Assembly: GCA_016707285.1 (NCBI GenBank)
Contig: JADJIA010000001.1
Coordinates: 62,001-126,000 of the forward strand
Direction: 5' to 3'
DNA: 64,000 bases
DNA from: Ignavibacteriales bacterium
GTDB taxonomy: Bacteria > Bacteroidota > Ignavibacteria > Ignavibacteriales > Ignavibacteriaceae
Positions within the stretch are counted from its first letter, which is position 1. Each line of letters opens with the position of its first letter. Of the stretch, positions 31,909 to 42,993 are shown one piece after another. The notes beneath the pieces are model-generated. The model ran no database searches and was not told the origin of the DNA. It worked only from the letters and a program-made list of their open reading frames with translations. A program made the position numbers and the translations under genes.

Positions 31909-34254
31909 GTGAAAACTTTGAAATATTTTATCCTTTTAGTCATTACATTATTTACTTCTTCTCTAAGCGGACAGGCGCTCGATTCATTGCTTTCGATCCT
32001 GCCAAAAACGCCCGAGAAAGATAAAGCTGCGCTGCTGGCTCAAATTTCCTATCTTTTTAAGGATCGTGATCCAGCTCGTGGACTCATTTACGCCGCCGAG
32101 GCTGCAAAATTGGCACAGGCTAAAAATGATGTTCTTGCAGAAGGAACTGCCTATTCATCGTTTTCCATCAATTATATAAATCTCAATAACTATGATTCGG
32201 CTGTTACTTACGCACTAAAAGCAAAAGCTCTCGGTGAAAAGCATAAGCTCCCTGCCCTTCTTGGTGATGCCAACAATTATATAGGTCTCGTTTTTTATTT
32301 CCTCGGAAATATTAAACAGTCAATCGTTTTTTATGCTGAATCACTTCGTCAGCGGAAAATAGAAAACAATCCCGATAAGCTTTCAAAAATTTATAATAAT
32401 CTTTCTCTTGCCTACAGAATGAGCGGTGATCTCCATCAGGCTGAGTCATTTCTCCGGATCTCAATTGAGTTAAAACGGAAATTAAAGGATGAATTCTCGC
32501 TTGCAAGATCATTCTCAAATCTTGCATTTATTTATCGCCAAAAGAAAGACTATGAGACCGGACTTAAATATATCGATACCGCCCTGGCGATCTGCGTAAA
32601 AAATAATTATGAGGCAGGAAAAGCTGTCTGTTACGACAATTATGCTGATATCTATTCGGCAAAAGACGACTATCAAAAGGCGATTGAAACCATTGAATTG
32701 GCAACAGCAATCTACAGAAATACCAAAGATATTCGTGGAGAGTGTCAGGGGTTGTTAAAACTCGCAAGGTATGATAAACATCTGAAAAATTATGATAGGG
32801 CGGCAGTAAAACTTCTTGAAGTTGTAAGACTGTCTTCCAATTTAAATATCACCAACCTCCTTACAGAAGCCTGTATTGAGCTTTTTTATGTTTACAAATT
32901 AATGGGTGATACTCCCGGTGCAATGAAATACGCCGAGTTTCTGATTTCAAAGCGGGACAGTCTGTTTACCGGTTCAATTTACAATAATGTCCTTCTCAAA
33001 GGGATCGAATATGAAATTCGACTGAAAGATAAAGAGATTCAGGATCTTTCCGAAAAACAGGTTATTTTGGATTTGCAAAATGAAAGAAGATTTATTATAG
33101 TCCTCGTTATTGCGGCTACTTTCTTCCTTCTGTTTCTCTCCTTCATCATTATCTATCGCCAAAAAAGATATTCTCATAAAGTTACCCAGGATATGATCAA
33201 TTCAGTCACCGATCCATTTATGCTGCTTAACGCTGAGACCGGTGAGGTGATCTTACAGAATCAACCATTTGGCACCGGAAGTTATAAAAATATCGATTTT
33301 TCTGATAAAGTAACAATCGAACGATTAAATCGTATTAAAAATGAAAAATTACCTCTGATTGAGGAAGCATCTTTTATCAATTCGAATGGTGACGAAATCT
33401 TTTTTAATTTGAATTTTTATCCCGTGAGAGGGAAAGGAGATTCAGTTGAAAGAATTGTGTTGTATGCCGCTAATACCACTGAAATAAAACTTGCTGAAAA
33501 AACCATCCGCAATTATCTCCAAAAACTAAAAGCTTCAGAAGAAGAATTAAAAAAATCGAACGAAAGCAAAGATCAGTTAATCTCTATTATCGGCCACGAT
33601 TTGAGAAATCCTTTTGTTTTGTTGATCAACATTGCCGATATCCTGATCGATGATTATGATACAATGACAAATGAAGAGAAATTTAAACTCCTCAAGGATG
33701 CTCAAAGAACTGCAATTGCAACACATCAGATACTCGACAACATCCTGAGTTGGACCCGATCGCAGTCGCGTTCCTTTTCGATGATCAAAGAACCTCTCAA
33801 TTTACACAAGATAGTTAACGATACAATACTCTCTATTATTCCCCTCGCCGAAGCAAAAGGAATTAAAATCGAAAACGAAGTGCCCAGGCAGATGCCGGAG
33901 GCATTGTTCGATAAATTTATGCTAATTACAATTTTGAGAAACCTGATCAGCAACTCAATTAAATACACAGAGAAAAATGGAACAATTGTGATTAATGTAT
34001 CCATGAATAATACTTCTCACCTTGTGTTAAGAGTGTGTGATACCGGAACCGGAATGAGTGCTGAAGCAATTGAACAATTAATTGTTGAAGATTCTGTCAC
34101 TTCAAAACCGGGAACAAATAATGAAAGGGGCACAGGACTCGGGCTTCTTCTGGTGAAAGGTTTCTTGAAACAAAACGGATCAGCTTTAAAAATAGAAAGT
34201 GCCCCGGGAAAGGGCACTTGTGTAATATTTGAACTGGAGAAGAAGAGGAATTAA
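31909..34254 (+). CDS. TPR-repeat sensor histidine kinase
   Basis: This is a 781-residue sensor. It has a signal or anchor segment (YFILLVITLFTSSLSGQ) and then an outside domain of about eight TPR repeats at residues 30-370 (for example NNLSLAYRMSGDLHQAE and YDNYADIYSAKDDYQKA). One membrane helix follows at about 392-415. A PAS-like domain lies near 425-530. The kinase core has the phospho-His in ISIIGHDLRNPF near 564 and an HATPase domain with RNLISNSIKYTEKNG, CDTGTGMS and RGTGLGLLLVKGF. TPR-kinases of this layout are common in Bacteroidetes. The start is a GTG at 31909, because the overlapping ATG runs into a stop. No regulator gene is adjacent. Confidence 0.92.
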   Translation: MKTLKYFILLVITLFTSSLSGQALDSLLSILPKTPEKDKAALLAQISYLFKDRDPARGLIYAAEAAKLAQAKNDVLAEGTAYSSFSINYINLNNYDSAVTYALKAKALGEKHKLPALLGDANNYIGLVFYFLGNIKQSIVFYAESLRQRKIENNPDKLSKIYNNLSLAYRMSGDLHQAESFLRISIELKRKLKDEFSLARSFSNLAFIYRQKKDYETGLKYIDTALAICVKNNYEAGKAVCYDNYADIYSAKDDYQKAIETIELATAIYRNTKDIRGECQGLLKLARYDKHLKNYDRAAVKLLEVVRLSSNLNITNLLTEACIELFYVYKLMGDTPGAMKYAEFLISKRDSLFTGSIYNNVLLKGIEYEIRLKDKEIQDLSEKQVILDLQNERRFIIVLVIAATFFLLFLSFIIIYRQKRYSHKVTQDMINSVTDPFMLLNAETGEVILQNQPFGTGSYKNIDFSDKVTIERLNRIKNEKLPLIEEASFINSNGDEIFFNLNFYPVRGKGDSVERIVLYAANTTEIKLAEKTIRNYLQKLKASEEELKKSNESKDQLISIIGHDLRNPFVLLINIADILIDDYDTMTNEEKFKLLKDAQRTAIATHQILDNILSWTRSQSRSFSMIKEPLNLHKIVNDTILSIIPLAEAKGIKIENEVPRQMPEALFDKFMLITILRNLISNSIKYTEKNGTIVINVSMNNTSHLVLRVCDTGTGMSAEAIEQLIVEDSVTSKPGTNNERGTGLGLLLVKGFLKQNGSALKIESAPGKGTCVIFELEKKRN

Positions 34255-34257
34255 GGG

Positions 34258-34944
34258 TTAAACACCTCTTAATATTTCCGTCAACATCTCTTCTATTCCA
34301 CCAAAACGGGTCTCGTAATCCATCTGGCTCCGCCTGATTACCTCATGCGCCTCTTCCCTGCCATATATATGAGTTATCTCGGTTCTCGATTTTGAAGAAC
34401 CCGGAATATCTTTATATGTAAGGAAATAATGCCTGAGTCTTTCGACAAGTGAAGGTGGACACTCGTGAATATCCCGCATGTTTCCGTAGATTGCATCACC
34501 TTTCATCACGGCTATAATCTTGTCGTCAGCTTCGTCACCATCCAGCATTCGAAGCCCGCCAATTGGTATCGCTTCAAGGGTGATTCCCCCCATCGTAATA
34601 GTTTTTTCAGCCAGAACACAAATATCCAAAGGATCGCCATCGCCAACAATCCCCTTTCTGCCCGTTTTTTCGTCACAGTAAGCTGCAACATTTTCAGCAC
34701 AAAAAGTTTGTGGAATCAATCCATACATTGAGGGACTAACATTTGAAAATCGCTGTGGTCTGTCAACTTTTAGATATCCGGTCTGTTTGTCGATTTCATA
34801 TTTTACTGTATCTGTGGGAACTATCTCAACAAATACCGTTACTTTTTCGGGGGCATTATCCCCGATTGGGATTCCGTGCCAGGGATGGGGTTTAAACAAG
34901 AGCCCCATCATTTTCCAGATGGGGTCTTTTTTGGGATCAAGCAT
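34258..34944 (-). CDS. ppa: Inorganic pyrophosphatase (family I)
   Basis: This soluble enzyme splits pyrophosphate into two phosphates and pulls biosynthetic reactions forward. The family I signature DGDPLDICVL, with the metal-binding aspartates, is near residue 102. VEIVPTDTVKYEID, YGLIPQTF and the later DGDEADDKIIAV are also present. At 228 residues it is longer than the usual 175-residue bacterial form, with an N-terminal extension and a C-terminal helix; similar long forms occur in other bacteria. Three bases separate its stop from that of the convergent TPR-kinase. Confidence 0.93.
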   Translation of the reverse strand: MLDPKKDPIWKMMGLLFKPHPWHGIPIGDNAPEKVTVFVEIVPTDTVKYEIDKQTGYLKVDRPQRFSNVSPSMYGLIPQTFCAENVAAYCDEKTGRKGIVGDGDPLDICVLAEKTITMGGITLEAIPIGGLRMLDGDEADDKIIAVMKGDAIYGNMRDIHECPPSLVERLRHYFLTYKDIPGSSKSRTEITHIYGREEAHEVIRRSQMDYETRFGGIEEMLTEILRGV

Positions 34945-34988
34945 TTTTTTCTCTTTAAATTTTAGCTGAAATGAGTGTTACTTCGATA

Positions 34989-35633
34989 TTATTGACCAAA
35001 ATTACTGTTTTCCATCGATTTGTAACCTTCAGGAATTTCAAACATTGATGCAGGAACATCCATCATTTCATACTTCGTAAGCTCAAGTACTTTGGTTTCT
35101 TTGTCACCATCTTTTTTAAGAATTAAAACAGGAAACTGTGTAGCCAGATCTTTCATTTCTGCAAACAATTGTGGCCCGTTATTCTCTTTTCCGGCAAGTT
35201 TAAAAAGGAAAAATCCACCAATTTCTTTTGTGAACCAGGCAATCATGTCGCCTTCTTCTTTACTTTTAATAAGATATTTTTCACATGAAAGTCCATTAAT
35301 GGTTTTTGTTTCGCCTGTCTTTGTAATGGAGTTTTCATCAAATGTAGAGTCAGCTTTCATATCACCTTCACCTATTGGCATCTCCATATACATTTTCATT
35401 GGATGTAATACCATTATTACCTTCTCTTCTTTCATCATGAGGGTTACCGACATCCCCTGCTCCTCAATAGAAAAGGCTGCATCTTTACCGTTGGTAAAAT
35501 ATTCCAATGGTTTTAGATTCCCTGATTCTTCATCAAAAATGGAAAGTGTCACCTTGCCTTCAAATATTTGAGCATTTACCGCAAAGCTCAAAACAAAAAA
35601 TGTTAACAGCGAGAAATTACGAATTTTAAACAT
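34989..35633 (-). CDS. Exported DUF4412-type protein
   Basis: This is a 214-residue protein with a signal peptide (FSLLTFFVLSFAVNA, cleaved before QIFEG). The body resembles the DUF4412 family of periplasmic proteins: a beta-rich start (FEGKVTLSIFD), a Met-rich stretch (KVIMVLHPMKMYMEMP) and a conserved Cys in KTINGLSCEKYLI. No enzyme motif is visible. The ATG at 35633 is chosen over an open stretch reaching 35723 because the signal peptide begins there and AAAGG lies about nine bases upstream. Function is unknown; it shares a LolA-like outline with the gene at 39001. Confidence 0.75.
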   Translation of the reverse strand: MFKIRNFSLLTFFVLSFAVNAQIFEGKVTLSIFDEESGNLKPLEYFTNGKDAAFSIEEQGMSVTLMMKEEKVIMVLHPMKMYMEMPIGEGDMKADSTFDENSITKTGETKTINGLSCEKYLIKSKEEGDMIAWFTKEIGGFFLFKLAGKENNGPQLFAEMKDLATQFPVLILKKDGDKETKVLELTKYEMMDVPASMFEIPEGYKSMENSNFGQ

Positions 35634-35808
35634 GGATTTACCTTTTGTTGTGTGATGAGTATTAAATAAATTTTTAAATGTAATTTGTAAAGATAATGGA
35701 CAAAGTTTAATAATAAACACCATTCATGGCATTGAAAACCGCTGTTTTACCGGAATGTGAAATATGACACTTTGGTAATCGACTTTGTCCATTAAAATGA
35801 TCTGTTAA

Positions 35809-36687
35809 CTATCTGGTAATTGTGAAAGAAGCAACTTTTTTAACTGCCGATGCAAACACTCCAATTCCGTCTCCCTTGATATTTATCAACGGTTCGTGAA
35901 AATTGCCGTCCATGTCTTTAACATTTCCCGCTGTGATTGCAAAATTTCTGAAATTTTGATCACCGGCATAAACCACAACTTTATATGTATCATAAAACCA
36001 GTAATTAAACTTGCGAATCCCAATCCCATAATTAACCGGCGATGATGTTATTATATTTTGCGCAACAATCGACTGAAAACTGTAGTTGTTTAACTCTTTT
36101 AACACATCTTTTTTATCAAGATTTGGCATAAAAGCGTTGTCGTAAATAAAGTTCTCTGTTGTGGGGTTATGGGGTAAAACAGAAACCAGATAAAAATCAA
36201 CTCCGGGAATTGTGGTAAATTCGACTTTTGGAGTCACTTCACTTGTATATTTGAATTCTCCGAGATTGGAGTTTACCAGGGTAAAATCTCCGTTGGGTGT
36301 TTTTGTCTCTGATGAGGCAGAATACATTTTCCCGTCGATTTCAGCGCTCACCTCAAGTTTATACAATGTGGCATACTCAACCATCACCTTATTTGTTCCA
36401 TAACTTTTACGAACGGGATCATAATCCAAAAGTGTTCCATTAATCGTAACCACAACTTTGTTCTCTCCGGGGGTTAAAACAAAGCGATTTGTATCGATCT
36501 TTGAGGATAACGGAAAATTCCTGGAGATCACGATATCCTTAATTTCTTCACCCGGATAAATAAATGCATTCACAACTATTTTTGGCTCATAACTGAAGGA
36601 AAGTGGATCAACAGAAGGATCACCACAGCCATTCAAAAAGAGTAAAGCGACTACCATTACGGCTGCTATATATAATTTCATCTTCAT
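35809..36687 (-). CDS. DUF4249-type outer-membrane lipoprotein
   Basis: This is a 292-residue lipoprotein with a clear lipobox (ALLFLNGC, Cys at residue 21). The body is beta-rich and fits DUF4249: PKIVVNAFIYPGEEIKDIVISRNFPL, then GENKVVVTINGTLL and LYKLEVSA. In Bacteroidetes this family is regularly encoded next to a TonB-dependent receptor. Here the receptor gene lies 13 bases upstream on the same strand, which supports a two-component uptake or surface complex. The ligand is unknown. Confidence 0.82.
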   Translation of the reverse strand: MKMKLYIAAVMVVALLFLNGCGDPSVDPLSFSYEPKIVVNAFIYPGEEIKDIVISRNFPLSSKIDTNRFVLTPGENKVVVTINGTLLDYDPVRKSYGTNKVMVEYATLYKLEVSAEIDGKMYSASSETKTPNGDFTLVNSNLGEFKYTSEVTPKVEFTTIPGVDFYLVSVLPHNPTTENFIYDNAFMPNLDKKDVLKELNNYSFQSIVAQNIITSSPVNYGIGIRKFNYWFYDTYKVVVYAGDQNFRNFAITAGNVKDMDGNFHEPLINIKGDGIGVFASAVKKVASFTITR

Positions 36688-36700
36688 TTTAATTTTTCCT

Positions 36701-38790
36701 TTAGAATGTTATCGTAAAACCAAGACTGGGCAGAATTGGAAGCATATTTACTTCTTCAACAGTCTGCACCATCGAATCGCCAACTTGCTCCTGTTTGTAA
36801 TTTACGAACCAGATGTTTTTGCGGTTTCCGATGTTATATATCTGCAAAGTTACACCCAGTTTCCAGCTTCCATAATTTTTTTCGTATCCCAGACTAAAAT
36901 CAAGTCGAGTATATGCAGGCAGTCTTGTTCCGTTGATAGAACCAGGATACAACTGATAACCGGGATGGTTGTCGGGCACACCCGGAACTCCCTGCCAATC
37001 TGGTACTGTATTGGCAAAATATGCGGAGCCGGGGGTTGTAAGCGGTTGCCCGGTTGCATAAATGAAGTTTAATCCCGATACCCATTGTGACTCACCGGCA
37101 ACTAAATTACCGGATTGATCACCACCAAATAGTGATGTCAGGTTTATATTTGCCACTGCATTCACTGTATGGCTTCTATCATGTCTTGGGCTAAAAGATT
37201 TTTGACCGTTAATACGATCAAATTTGTTTTCAGTATTTGAATATGAATATGATAACCATCCCGAGATTGTTCCCATCTCTTTTCTCACCAATAATTCAAA
37301 TCCGTAAGAATCACCATCACCCCTGTTGTAGAGGCTTTCTGTGGTGGAATAGATTGGTTTACCATTCTCAAACCTCTCCGACTTTATCTCTGCAGCCAGA
37401 TTATTGTTCAATAACTGTAGATTTTTGTAAGTTTTGTAATAAACCTCAGCTTCGATTGCAATGTCCTGACCAACTATTTTATGGTAACCAAAAATTAAGT
37501 GATCAGACATCGAAGGTTTGTTATACTTATCTGAAGTTGACCAGATGGCTGACAAAAATGATCTTGGCACTCTGTTTAGATACTGGTAAAATCTTCCGAC
37601 CGCAAGTTTAAAACTCGATCCTTCATCCAGTCTGTATTTTAATGAAAACCTTGGCTCAAAGTCGTTAAAGGTTTCATCAGAGGTAAAATGGTTGTACCTT
37701 ATTCCGGCTTCCACCTGCCACACAAGTGAAGGATTCCAAACCATCGAAACAAAACCGGATGAGTGTTGCCCCATCTGTATTCAAATGCGAGTGATTCTTT
37801 TGCCTCTTTGTCAAATTTATAGTCGAGATTATCCTTCCCGGTGAAAAAACTCACTGTAAGTTTGTCATTATCACCAAGATCCAAAAAAGCCTTCAAATTA
37901 CCGTCATAAAAGTAATATTCAGGGACTTCATTCACCCATTTTGATACCGTCTGATCAAGATATGTTCTGCGGAATGATCCTGATAACGACCCGATTGTTC
38001 CGATTGGCATCTGCAGTGTTGTTGAAGCTGAAAGAAGTGAAACATTCACAACTCCCTCGGTTCTGTTCCTGTTGCCATCCAGATTTGTCACATCCAAAAC
38101 CGATGATAATCTTCCACCATACTCCGCACCAAATCCCCCTTTGGAGACTTCCACTTTTTTGATGGCCGCTGTATTAAATGTGGAAAAGATTCCAAATGCA
38201 TGTTCAGGGTTATAAACATCAACCCCGTCAATCAGATAGAGATTTTGATCCGGGGTTCCCCCTCTTACATAAAGCGCAGAGGAAAAATCTGAAACTGATG
38301 TTATTCCGGGCAGAGTCTGAAGTGCCCTTAACAAATCAGCTTCCACAACCTTTGGAATCCTGTTTATTTGTGCCGGTGAGAGTTCAAGCTCCGATACTCC
38401 TTTATCATACAACTTCTCGGAGGGTGAGATGCTGTCACCAAAAATCACAACCTCTTCCGTTTTAAACGAGGTGGGTTCAAGTTCAATTTTTAGATTGACT
38501 TCCTTCTCACCCGCTATTGTTATTAGTTGCTCATAATGTTTATAACCGATGTATGAGACAACCACGGTATATTTGCCCTCTTTAAGACCTTGAATGATGA
38601 AATATCCGGCAATATTTGTGGTACTTCCGGCTTTGTTTTCTTTAAGGTAAATGCTGGCGCCAATCAGCGATTCACCATTTATTTTATCATACACATACCC
38701 TTTGATCACTGCTCCGGCTCCTTCAGCGGCGTAAAGCCCAAAAGTTAGAACTAATGTCAAGAATAGTGAATACATGCTCATCTTCTTCAT
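36701..38790 (-). CDS. TonB-dependent outer-membrane receptor (one frameshift)
   Basis: This is a roughly 697-residue TonB-dependent receptor. A signal peptide (LFLTLVLTFGLYAAEG) is followed by a carboxypeptidase-regulatory-like domain (about 28-115, GYVYDKINGESLIGASIYL). A plug domain follows (about 140-240, with LPGITSVSDFSSALYVRGG and GVDVYNPEH), then the beta-barrel. One base is missing in a G-run near 37,770 (RWG then QHSSGFVSMVW), splitting it into 37699-38790 and 36701-37774. The barrel ends in ILPSLGFTITF with a terminal Phe, as outer-membrane proteins do. AGGAAA precedes the start. It is paired with the DUF4249 lipoprotein and probably imports a ligand not identifiable here. Confidence 0.9.
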
Positions 38791-39000
38791 TAAATTTCCT
38801 TGATTAATTGAAATTGACAGTACAAACTCAACTAATTTTTATGAAGAATTATTCAGTTATTAAAGAATCGAACATAATTCCTGAATGATGGCGCTGAAAG
38901 ATGATGGGTGGTGATTACTCTTTTTCGTGGATGTATTATCTTACATACTGTAATCTAATTTATTCTTACAATAAGAATTTTTAATTAACCGGAGTATCCG

Positions 39001-39709
39001 ATGAAAAAATTATTGTTTTTAGTTTTTACATTTTCCTGTTCTCAACAGGATTTACACAGAGTCTTGAGGAAGTCCTTCAAACACATTTTAAAACGATTGG
39101 ACAGGAAAAATTAACCACTGTTTCAGGCTACATCGCCAAGGGCAAAATTTCACAGATGGGTCAATCAATGCCGATAAAGCTCACAATAATGCGCCCGCAG
39201 AGTATGCGTCTTGAAGTGGTCTTTCAAGGGTTAACTCTCATTCAGGCACTTGATGATTCTATTGGTTGGGGAATTAATCCTTTTATGGGTGATTCAGATC
39301 CACAAAAAATGCCCGAAGACCAACTAAAAAGTCTTAAGGTGCAGGCTGATCTCGATGGTGCCATGTATAATTATAAAGATAAAGGTTACACTGCCGAATT
39401 ACTGCCTGCCGAACAGGTGGAGGGTGTGGATTGTTTTGTAGTTCTCCTTAAAAAAACGGACGGAGATGAATTTAAAATCTTCATCGATAAAGAATCTTAT
39501 ATGATCCTCAAACAGGTAAGCAAATCCACCATGGGTGGAAATGTTGTTGAAATGGAAATCTTCCTTCCAACTACAAAGAAGTTGATGGAATAATAATGGC
39601 ATATTCGATGGAAGTGAAAGCCGGCGGTCAAACGGTCTATTCAGCCAACTTTGATACCTATGAATTAAATGCCAAAATTGATCCTTCAATTTTTGCTTTC
39701 CCTAAATAA
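39001..39709 (+). CDS. LolA-like / outer-membrane lipoprotein-sorting type protein (frameshifted)
   Basis: This is an exported protein of about 235 residues with a LolA-like outline. The first codons (MKKLLFLVFTF) encode a signal peptide in one frame, then a shift near 39,040 leads into TQSLEEVLQTHFKTIGQEKL and the main frame at 39156-39593. A second shift near 39,570 leads to NYKEVDGIIMAYSMEVKAGG and the end NAKIDPSIFAFPK at 39709. The pattern of threshold Met/Leu-rich strands and ...KIDPSIFAFP ending is typical of periplasmic lipoprotein-carrier-like domains. GGAG lies eight bases before the ATG. Its upstream sequence ACCGGAGTAT also precedes the next gene. Confidence 0.7.
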
Positions 39710-39727
39710 AATGATTTAATATTTTCT

Positions 39728-39762
39728 GAGGGTTGTCTCCTTTTTTTATAGTGACAACCCTC
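39728..39762 (+). terminator. Hairpin between LolA-like gene and BNR-repeat gene
   Basis: A 10-bp perfect stem (GAGGGTTGTC at 39728-39737 with GACAACCCTC at 39753-39762) closes a 15-base loop containing seven T. No T-tract follows the stem, so it is a weak candidate for a terminator; it could also be an mRNA stabilising hairpin. It ends 19 bases before the next start codon. Confidence 0.4.
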
Positions 39763-39781
39763 AATTTCACCGGAGTATGTA

Positions 39782-42700
39782 ATGAAACCGTTGTTTTTAT
39801 TATTATGGTCGGTCCTCCTCTTTTCACAAGTTTTTCCACAATTTCCCCTAAAACCTGAACAACTCGGCGCACTAAATCCCCGGTTTATTGGACCCGCAGC
39901 AATGAGTGGAAGAATCACGGACATCGACGCATCCAACAAAAATCCCGATCTGTTGTATGTTGCCTCCGCCGGAGGTGGAATCTGGAAATCAACAAATTCA
40001 GGAACATCCTTCAAGTCTGTTTTTAACAAACACAATCAGGCTACTTCCGTTGTGGTTATGGATCAGAAGAATAACAGTGTAATTTGGGTTGGAACCGGTG
40101 AACAATGGGTTCGTAACAGTATCTCGATTGGAAACGGTGTTTATAAATCCACCGATGGTGGCGACACCTGGACTCACATGGGACTTCAAAACACACAACA
40201 CATCTCCGAAATAATTATTGATCCCGTCAAATTCCAAATATCATCTATGTGGCAGCTCTGGGTTCAGTATTCTCGGCAAATAAGATCGTGGAATCTTTAA
40301 ATCAATTGATGGTGGAAAATCGTGGAAAACATCCTGTTTGTTGATGAAAACACAGGGTGTGCCTACCTGATAATGGATCCGTTAAACCCGCAAATATTTT
40401 ATGCTGCAATGTGGGATTTCCGAAGAACGGGATGGAATTTCCGTTCAGGCGGTAAAGGAAGTGGACTTTATAAAAGTTTAAATGGTGGTGAAAGCTGGAC
40501 TAAAATTGAAAATGGTCTGCCTAAAGACAGTGTTGGCAGAATTGCTCTTGCAGTCTCCCCTGCCACCCCCAATCTGATTTATGCACTTGTGGAAGCAAAT
40601 CAACATGGACTTTATCGTTCCAATAATGGTGGTGAGTCATGGGAAAATCGTATTCAGGCTCTCTCTCCAACGAACGACCATTTTATTTTGCATTGATTGT
40701 TGCCGACCCCTGTTGAAAAGGAAGACTTTATAAACCGGGTTTTCATTAAATGTCAGTAACGACTCGGGTAAATCATTCAGATCAGCCTTTGTTTCGGGAG
40801 GAAATGTCCACTCCGATCATCATGCCATCTGGATCGACCCAACTGACAACAAAAATATCTATCTTGGCACCGATGGCGGAGTTTATATCTCCCACGATAA
40901 AGGTAATTCCTGGAGATTTGCCGCTGATATCCCCGTTTCACAATATTATCATGTGGCTTTCGACCGTGCAACTCCTTACAATGTTTATGGCGGGTTGCAG
41001 GATAACGGCGCATGGCGTGGTCCTTCAAGTTCTCCCGGTGGCATAACCAACTCCGATTGGGAAAACTTGACCTACGGTGATGGATTTAATTTAATCCCCG
41101 ACCCATATAACCCTGAAATTGTTTATTCACAATACCAGGGTGGCAACCTGATGCGTTTTCACAACAATTCAGGGGAAGTGAAGGACATAATGCCCTACTC
41201 CCCCGTCGTAAATGTTAAATACCGTTTTAACTGGAATACACCGATCTACCTCTCCCCTTCACAAAAGGATGTATTGTATGCGGGTTCACAGTTTTTACTT
41301 AAATCAACTGATCATGGAGACAGTTGGGTCAAAATTTCACCCGACCTTACAACAAATGATCCCCAGAAACAGCGACAGGAAGAATCGGGCGGAATTACAA
41401 TTGACAACTCCACTGCAGAGAATCATTGTACCATTTTCACCATTTCCGAATCACCCAAAAACAAAAATATTATCTGGGCAGGCACCGATGACGGCAACCT
41501 TCAAGTAACTTCAAATGGTGGAAAAGAGTGGTTAAACACCGTAACCAATATTCAGGGTCTCCCAAAAAACACCTGGTGTTACCATGTTGAGGCAAGCCGT
41601 TACGATGAAAAAACTGCCTATGCGGTTTTTGACGGACACTGGAGTGGTGATCTTAATCCTTACATCTTCAAAACCACTGACCTTGGAAAATCGTGGACAA
41701 AAATCAGTTCAGAGACAATTGAATCATTTTGTTTCGTTTTAAGAGAAGATATTGTTAATAAAAATCTCCTTTTTGTGGGTACCGACAGAGGTTTGTATCT
41801 CTCACTTGATGGAGGAATTAACTGGGTTAAACCGTCAGATATTCCCGAAGTTTCAATCAGGGACATGGCAATCCAACCCGACGAATCAGATCTGATCCTC
41901 GCCACTCATGGCAGAGGTGTGGTTATTATCGACGATATTTCAACCCTCAGAAGTCTTACACCCGGAGTACTTCAAAACGAAGTAACTTTCCTCCCTGCAA
42001 AACCTGCCTTCATCAAGGCATCGGGATATCGTGTTAAAGAGACAGGTGATCAGGCATTTTATGCACCAAATGAATCGGAATCGGCAGTAATTGCCTACTA
42101 CCTCAAATCAAAACATATTTTTGGTGATATGTTTATTGAGGTATTTAATAATCGAAATGAAAAAATCGCCGACCTGAATGCCGGGAAGTCGAAGGGACTT
42201 AACAAAGTGCTTTGGCCCGTGAGGAGAAAAGTACCAAATGTACCTGCAAACCCCGGTTTAATTGGAAAAGTGGCAGCAGGTCCCTTTTATCCACCGGGAA
42301 CCTACACCGTTAAACTCACTAAAAAAGATACCGTTTTTACAACGCAGATTGTAATAAAAGACGATCCCAAGTCGATGCATTCTCCTGCGGAGCGTAAACT
42401 TCAGATTGAGACCGTGGAAACAGCCATATTCATTACTTGAAGAGATTGCATCATTTAACACAAAATTATCTGATTTGATCGCCAGACTCGATTCACTAAA
42501 AGAATCGGGAGTAAGCCCCAAGTTGGCGGGATCGATTAATATGCTTGTCGGCACTTTCAAAGAATATCAAAATCTGATAGCTGCCGATTCCAAAAGCCGC
42601 CTATCTGGTGAATCAAAACTCAGAGAAAAAGCTGCGGATGTTTATTCCGGAATCATCGGTTATCTCGGAGCCCCAACCACCTCCCAGATCGAAGCCCTGA

Positions 42701-42819
42701 AAAGCATAAAAAAAGAAGTCACCCGAATCAAAGATGACTTCAATAACTTCTCACAAACAAGTGAAGAACTGCTAAACAAACGACTTAAAGATGAGGGGCG
42801 GCCGGGGATTAAGTTTTAG
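39782..42819 (+). CDS. Secreted BNR/sortilin (VPS10)-like beta-propeller protein (frame disrupted)
   Basis: This is a roughly 1,010-codon exported protein. A signal peptide (PLFLLLWSVLLFSQVFPQ) is followed by repeated Asp-box/BNR motifs such as GGGIWKSTNSGTSF, GVYKSTDGGDTW, GLYKSLNGGESW, GLYRSNNGGESW, LLKSTDHGDSW and LYLSLDGGINW. This outline matches the VPS10/sortilin-like group annotated as glycosyl hydrolases. No glycosidase catalytic residues can be assigned. The C-terminal part after about residue 720 has a beta domain and a helical tail (ending DEGRPGIKF). Pieces lie at 39782-40300, 40322-40696, 40750-41046, 40953-42440 and 42406-42819; at least four indels are implied. No type IX sorting domain is seen at the end. 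Confidence 0.78.
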
Positions 42820-42865
42820 GGTGGTCTTTTAGTTATTTACAAGAACCCCGGAAGTTAAGGCAGAG

Positions 42866-42894
42866 AAATTTCTGGGGTCCCCAGTGAAATTTTT
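42866..42894. terminator. Bidirectional terminator-like hairpin
   Basis: AAATTTCTGGGG (42866-42877) pairs with CCCCAGTGAAATTT (42879-42892) around a one-base loop, with a small bulge. A-rich and T-rich ends flank it. It lies between the convergent BNR-repeat gene and the nuclease-STAND gene, so it could terminate both. This also marks the left edge of the accessory block. Confidence 0.5.
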
Positions 42895-42993
42895 CGAGAA
42901 GCAACTTACTGCCCTTAAATGGCGCACCATTTTATCAAATGATTCTTATTGCGAAAAAATTTGCGTTGTTCTATGGTAGTATTTTTAATCCAA

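Noticed and set aside
34902..34932. A CCCCATC/GATGGGG hairpin followed by T6 on the plus strand.
   Set aside because: It lies inside the start of the ppa coding region, which is on the other strand, and no plus-strand gene ends nearby. It is probably a chance result of the codons for KMMGLL.
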